Source: Gammaproteobacteria bacterium
Lineage (GTDB): Bacteria; Pseudomonadota; Gammaproteobacteria; Steroidobacterales; Rariloculaceae
Assembly: GCA_004357505.1 (NCBI GenBank)
Contig: SMWC01000057.1
Coordinates: 1-26,126, forward strand
Direction of reading: 5' to 3'
Length of the DNA stretch: 26,126 nucleotides
Shown here piece by piece: positions 23,191-26,126 of this stretch. The notes beneath the pieces are model-generated. The model saw nothing but the letters and a program-made list of their open reading frames with translations, was not told the DNA's origin and did no database searches. Each line of letters starts with the position of its first letter. Position 1 is the first letter of the stretch. A program made the translations under genes and the position numbers.

Positions 23191-24279
23191 TCATTGCGGG
23201 ACCAGACTCCGGTACAGCGCAACTGTCTGTTCGATCGTGTCTTCGATGCGGAATTCTTCACCGATACGATGGCGTGCTGCCCGACCGATACGGGTACGCA
23301 ACGCGGGGTTTTCATGCAAACGGCGGATCGCTTCACTTATCGCCCGGCTGTCGCGCACCGGGACTACGAAGCCGCTGACGCCATTGACAACGAGTTCCGG
23401 GCTGCCGCCGCAGTCAGTGACGATTGGCGGTACGCCATAGGCCATCGCTTCGATCAACGCACGCGCGAGACCCTCGCGTCGGATTGACGGCAGTACGAAG
23501 ACATCACAGGCTGCGCTCAGGGACGGCGCATCGACACGAAAGCCGATCTTGTGGATTCGGTCAGCTACCGGGCTCCCGGCGATGCGTTTATCCAGGTACG
23601 GCGCATCCATGTGGCCGACGAGAAGCAGATGAACCCGCCAGTCTTCCGGTAACTCAGCCATCGCATCGACAAGGACCTCGATACCCTTCCGCGGCCGTAT
23701 GTTCGCGACGCAGCCGATCACGAAAGCCTCCGGCGGAATCCCGAACTCCCTTAGGTCGCCCGGTGCGTCGGTGTACCAGTCGAGGTCGTGGCCCTTGTAG
23801 ATTGTCACGAGCCGTTCGGCGGGCAGGCGAAGGAATGCGGGCCACATCGTCAGAAAATAGTCCCGGACCGCGTCGGCGACGCAAACGATTCGGTCGATTC
23901 TGGGATTCAGGAAGCGCTTCCACGAAATCGGATCGAAAAAACTAACGTTGCCGACGATGCCCCTGTACGCAACGATCCGAATGTCAAGTCCCTTGCTGGC
24001 CACGAGCCCGTTCTGTAACCCCTTGTTGTCGAAGACGTGCATGATGTCGTACCGTCCACACCGAATTTCGTCGCGCAGCTGGCGAGCGCCGGCAGAGTCG
24101 AATCGGCTGCGCAACTCGATATCCAGAACCGGAACTTCCGCTTCGGTTAACGCGGCGTGCGTTGCTGTCGCACGAGGACACACCACGGTCAAATCGATCC
24201 CCGCGTGGTGCAGACCGATAAAGGTCGCGACGGTCGGACGATCCGCACCCTCGGTAACGCACAAGACCTTGATCGTCAC
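23191..24279 (-). CDS. GT4-family glycosyltransferase
   Basis: Cytoplasmic or membrane-associated GT-B fold glycosyltransferase, 362 aa. The N-terminal acceptor-side domain begins MTIKVLCVTEGADRPTVATF. The C-terminal nucleotide-sugar domain starts near VIGCVANIRPRKGIEVLVDA and contains the retaining-GT E-x7-E motif in EGLARALIEAMAYG, followed by CGGSPELVVNGVSGFVVP. Such enzymes usually add a sugar to a lipid-linked glycan in O-antigen, capsule, exopolysaccharide or lipopolysaccharide core synthesis; donor and acceptor cannot be read from the sequence. Its start overlaps the stop of the upstream glycosyltransferase by four bases (ATGA), so the two are translated together. The asparagine-synthase-like gene nearby supports a polysaccharide cluster. 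Confidence 0.9.
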   Translation of the reverse strand: MTIKVLCVTEGADRPTVATFIGLHHAGIDLTVVCPRATATHAALTEAEVPVLDIELRSRFDSAGARQLRDEIRCGRYDIMHVFDNKGLQNGLVASKGLDIRIVAYRGIVGNVSFFDPISWKRFLNPRIDRIVCVADAVRDYFLTMWPAFLRLPAERLVTIYKGHDLDWYTDAPGDLREFGIPPEAFVIGCVANIRPRKGIEVLVDAMAELPEDWRVHLLLVGHMDAPYLDKRIAGSPVADRIHKIGFRVDAPSLSAACDVFVLPSIRREGLARALIEAMAYGVPPIVTDCGGSPELVVNGVSGFVVPVRDSRAISEAIRRLHENPALRTRIGRAARHRIGEEFRIEDTIEQTVALYRSLVPQ

Positions 24280-25352
24280 TGCGGTAACATTCGCGCAGAT
24301 CGATGGTCGTCGAGCACGGACCGGTAGAGGCTGAGATAGTGTTTGCCCATGATTTCGGCCGTATAGTTTCTAGCGATTCGTTCGCCGTTCGTGCCGAACT
24401 CGCGTCTGAGCTCGGGCTGGTCGTGCAGGCGCAATAGGGCTGCCTTCAACTGATCGGGCCGTGCCGGGTCGATCAGAATTCCGTTTTCACCGTCGTGGAC
24501 GATTCCGGGTATCCCACCGACTCTGCTCGCGACTATGGGCAGGCGCTGTTCCATCGCATCGAACAGTATGCTGCCGATGCCCTCCCTGTTGGACGGCAGA
24601 ATAAATACATCGAACGCGGCCAGGTAGTCGCCGACGTTATCGACAAAGCCGGTGAAGGCCAGATTGCGCAGACCCTCGGCCGATTTACGGAGCATTGCTT
24701 CATCGTCTCCACCACCGACGAGCAGAAACTGAATGTTCGGATGCGTCTCCTGCAACTCCCTTGCAACCTGGATGATGATTTGCTGTGCCTTCTGCTTGTT
24801 ATCGAGCGCCCCAACGTGGCCGACGAGCAGCTTTCCCGGGTCAGCTCCGTCAACTCCTCTGATCGCGGCCGACCGGGCAGCGTCAACACTCAGCCCACTG
24901 GCGGCACTGTAGATCACTCGCAGCCGTATCGACGGGTCGTAGGCCGACACGACCTCGGCAACCTGCGGGGCAACCGCAACGACGCACGCCGCACGCCGAT
25001 AGGCCCTATGCGCCAACCAGTGATCGCCGATAGGGTTATCGATCCGACGCGTGAGGATATACGGGGTTCGCGAGCGCAGTGACCGCAAGTATGCAGCGTA
25101 GACGCTACGGCCTTCATGGACATGAATGAGATCGACTCCCAGAGTAGCGTTCATGGCCGCGAATCGGCCGCGGGAGACCGCTCGAACTTCGACAGCCACG
25201 TCTTTGACTCGTTCAGCCAACGGTTCATGCCGGCGTGCGACCAGTACCTGCCGGACGTCGGCGTGCGCCAGTTCGCGGATCAGCAACTCAGTTTGCCTCT
25301 CTCCTCCACGGAAACCACGGGACACATTGACATGGGCGATACTGATCGTCAT
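24276..25352 (-). CDS. GT4-family glycosyltransferase, first of the pair
   Basis: GT-B fold glycosyltransferase of 358 aa. The N-terminal domain opens HVNVSRGFRGGERQTELLI, a glycine-rich acceptor-domain motif common in the family. The C-terminal half contains KLLVGHVGALDNKQKAQQII, FLLVGGGDD and FDVFILPSNREGIGSILFDA. The usual E-x7-E pair is E-x7-D here, a conservative change that may still be active. GGIPGIVHDGENGILI follows. It starts at the ATG at 25352 without an evident ribosome-binding site, and its stop overlaps the start of the next glycosyltransferase. It is divergent from the asparagine-synthase-like gene across 172 bases in which I find no confident promoter. Substrate unknown. Confidence 0.9.
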   Translation of the reverse strand: MTISIAHVNVSRGFRGGERQTELLIRELAHADVRQVLVARRHEPLAERVKDVAVEVRAVSRGRFAAMNATLGVDLIHVHEGRSVYAAYLRSLRSRTPYILTRRIDNPIGDHWLAHRAYRRAACVVAVAPQVAEVVSAYDPSIRLRVIYSAASGLSVDAARSAAIRGVDGADPGKLLVGHVGALDNKQKAQQIIIQVARELQETHPNIQFLLVGGGDDEAMLRKSAEGLRNLAFTGFVDNVGDYLAAFDVFILPSNREGIGSILFDAMEQRLPIVASRVGGIPGIVHDGENGILIDPARPDQLKAALLRLHDQPELRREFGTNGERIARNYTAEIMGKHYLSLYRSVLDDHRSARMLPQ

Positions 25353-25524
25353 CGGTGAAAAGATGCTCTATCGGTGTCGGTAGGCGGTAGTGTATCGCAC
25401 ACCTCCGATGGGGTGGTCGGCGGACCGATCGTACGCAGCTCTGCGCCGCGATTGCGGCAGCGAGATGAACCGCATAAAGTGTTTTCTTTGCAACCTTTGC
25501 AACGATACATGAGGGCGGGCGACA

Positions 25525-26126
25525 GTGTGTGGCTTTATCGGCGGAACCGAGCCGTCATGGAATTACAGGAAAGCCTTGGAATCCATCGCTCATCGGGGGC
25601 CGGACGCGAGCAAGCTGTGCCTGGACGGAGTTGTCAAAATAGGATTCCGCCGGTTATCGATCATCGATCTCCGCGACGACGCGAATCAGCCCATGTTCGC
25701 CGCAGACAATGCTACCTGGCTCGTATTCAACGGCGAGATATACGGTTACCAGGCAGTGCGGAAGGATCTCGAAAAGCGCGGCCACGTCTTTCGAACGACT
25801 TCGGACACCGAGGTTGTACTGAACTCATATCTACAATGGGGCGATAGCTTCGTCGATCACATCGACGGCATGTTTGCTCTCGCCATCTGGGACGCGCGCG
25901 ATCGACAGCTAAAACTCTACCGCGACCGGCCGGGAATCAAGCCGCTTTACTATTATCACAAAGGCAAGAGTTTCGCTTTCGCCTCCGAACTGAAAGCGAT
26001 CGAAATCGCCTGTGCAGCCGAAGGACTGCAGGTCGATAACACTGCACTCTACGATTTTCTCGGTTACCGCTATGTCCCGGCGCCGAAGACCCTTTACGAA
26101 AACTGCTTCAAGTTGCAGCCGGCACA
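25525..26126 (+). CDS. Asparagine synthase-like glutamine amidotransferase, 5' part
   Basis: The first 200 codons of an AsnB-type protein; the rest runs past the window end. It is the class II (N-terminal nucleophile) glutaminase domain that releases ammonia from glutamine: Cys2 directly after the initiator, SIAHRGPDA, GFRRLSIIDL, FNGEIYGY, TSDTEVVLNSY, DGMFALAIWD and RDRPGIKPLYYY are all family motifs. The start is GTG at 25525, because removal of the initiator must expose that Cys; GAGGGC lies just upstream. The synthetase domain is not visible, so it could be true AsnB or one of the AsnB-like amidotransferases common in exopolysaccharide and O-antigen clusters. The adjacent glycosyltransferases favour the latter. 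Confidence 0.9.
   Translation, partial: MCGFIGGTEPSWNYRKALESIAHRGPDASKLCLDGVVKIGFRRLSIIDLRDDANQPMFAADNATWLVFNGEIYGYQAVRKDLEKRGHVFRTTSDTEVVLNSYLQWGDSFVDHIDGMFALAIWDARDRQLKLYRDRPGIKPLYYYHKGKSFAFASELKAIEIACAAEGLQVDNTALYDFLGYRYVPAPKTLYENCFKLQPA

Noticed and set aside
25353..25524. Promoters or a regulator site in the divergent glycosyltransferase/asparagine-synthase gap
   Set aside because: A short direct repeat (TTTGCAACC/TTTGCAACG) is present, but no -35/-10 pair with acceptable spacing was found on either strand.
25374..25847. A 157-codon plus-strand frame at the right end
   Set aside because: It overlaps the asparagine-synthase-like gene in another frame; the GTG-started frame from 25525 has all the family motifs.
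1..26126. tRNA genes, CRISPR arrays, insertion sequences, phage or defence genes
   Set aside because: No cloverleaf-like sequence, regular repeat-spacer series, transposase or recognisable defence protein was seen on either strand.

Overview
The window is a dense stretch of bacterial chromosome, almost certainly from a gammaproteobacterium. The block serS / lolA / ftsK followed by aat / infA / clpA / clpS is, in reduced form, the gene order known from Pseudomonas-type gammaproteobacteria. The lexA-imuA-imuB-dnaE2 cassette, a type II secretion locus and an Lpp/OprI-like lipoprotein fit the same class. I cannot name a genus; a relative of the Xanthomonadales/Chromatiales or an uncultivated marine lineage is a guess from gene content only.

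Layout. (1) 7-4717, minus strand: ftsK (chromosome translocase), lolA (lipoprotein chaperone), a VanZ-like membrane protein and serS. The first three form a tight operon in which every gene starts with TTG or GTG, and a probable terminator lies at the vanZ stop codon. (2) 4945-7185, plus strand: a COG3146-type acyltransferase-like protein, aat and infA. (3) 7192-9818, minus strand: clpS-clpA, convergent with infA; aat, clpS and clpA belong to the same N-degron pathway. (4) 10011-15639, plus strand: gspC-gspD-gspE-gspF, overlapping or closely spaced type II secretion genes behind a recognisable sigma70-like promoter. The usual gspG-N genes do not follow. (5) 15698-21494, minus strand: lexA-imuA-imuB-dnaE2, a complete SOS mutagenesis cassette. 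Two LexA boxes of the E. coli type and a good promoter precede lexA. (6) 21775-23080: a small Lpp/OprI-like lipoprotein (plus) with a strong terminator, convergent with a periplasmic LysM/YkuD L,D-transpeptidase (minus). (7) 23191-26126: two overlapping GT4 glycosyltransferases (minus) and, divergently, the first 200 codons of an asparagine-synthase-like amidotransferase that runs off the window. This looks like the edge of a surface-polysaccharide cluster.

How the genes work together. Region 1 is cell division and envelope housekeeping plus a tRNA synthetase. Aat tags proteins with Leu/Phe, ClpS recognises the tag and ClpA feeds the substrate to ClpP (not in the window). LexA represses its own operon; after DNA damage its self-cleavage would release ImuA, ImuB and the error-prone polymerase DnaE2. 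The lipoprotein ends in lysine, as does Braun lipoprotein, and its neighbour is of the enzyme family that links such lysines to peptidoglycan.

I see no tRNA or rRNA genes, CRISPR arrays, insertion sequences or phage genes. No intergenic gap exceeds about 300 bases. The points most worth a second look are the T2SS operon that stops at gspF beside the mutagenesis cassette, a GspE without its zinc-binding cysteines, a perfect inverted repeat over the imuA start codon, the lipoprotein/L,D-transpeptidase pair, and a lipobox-like signal on LolA. No wholly new system is evident.
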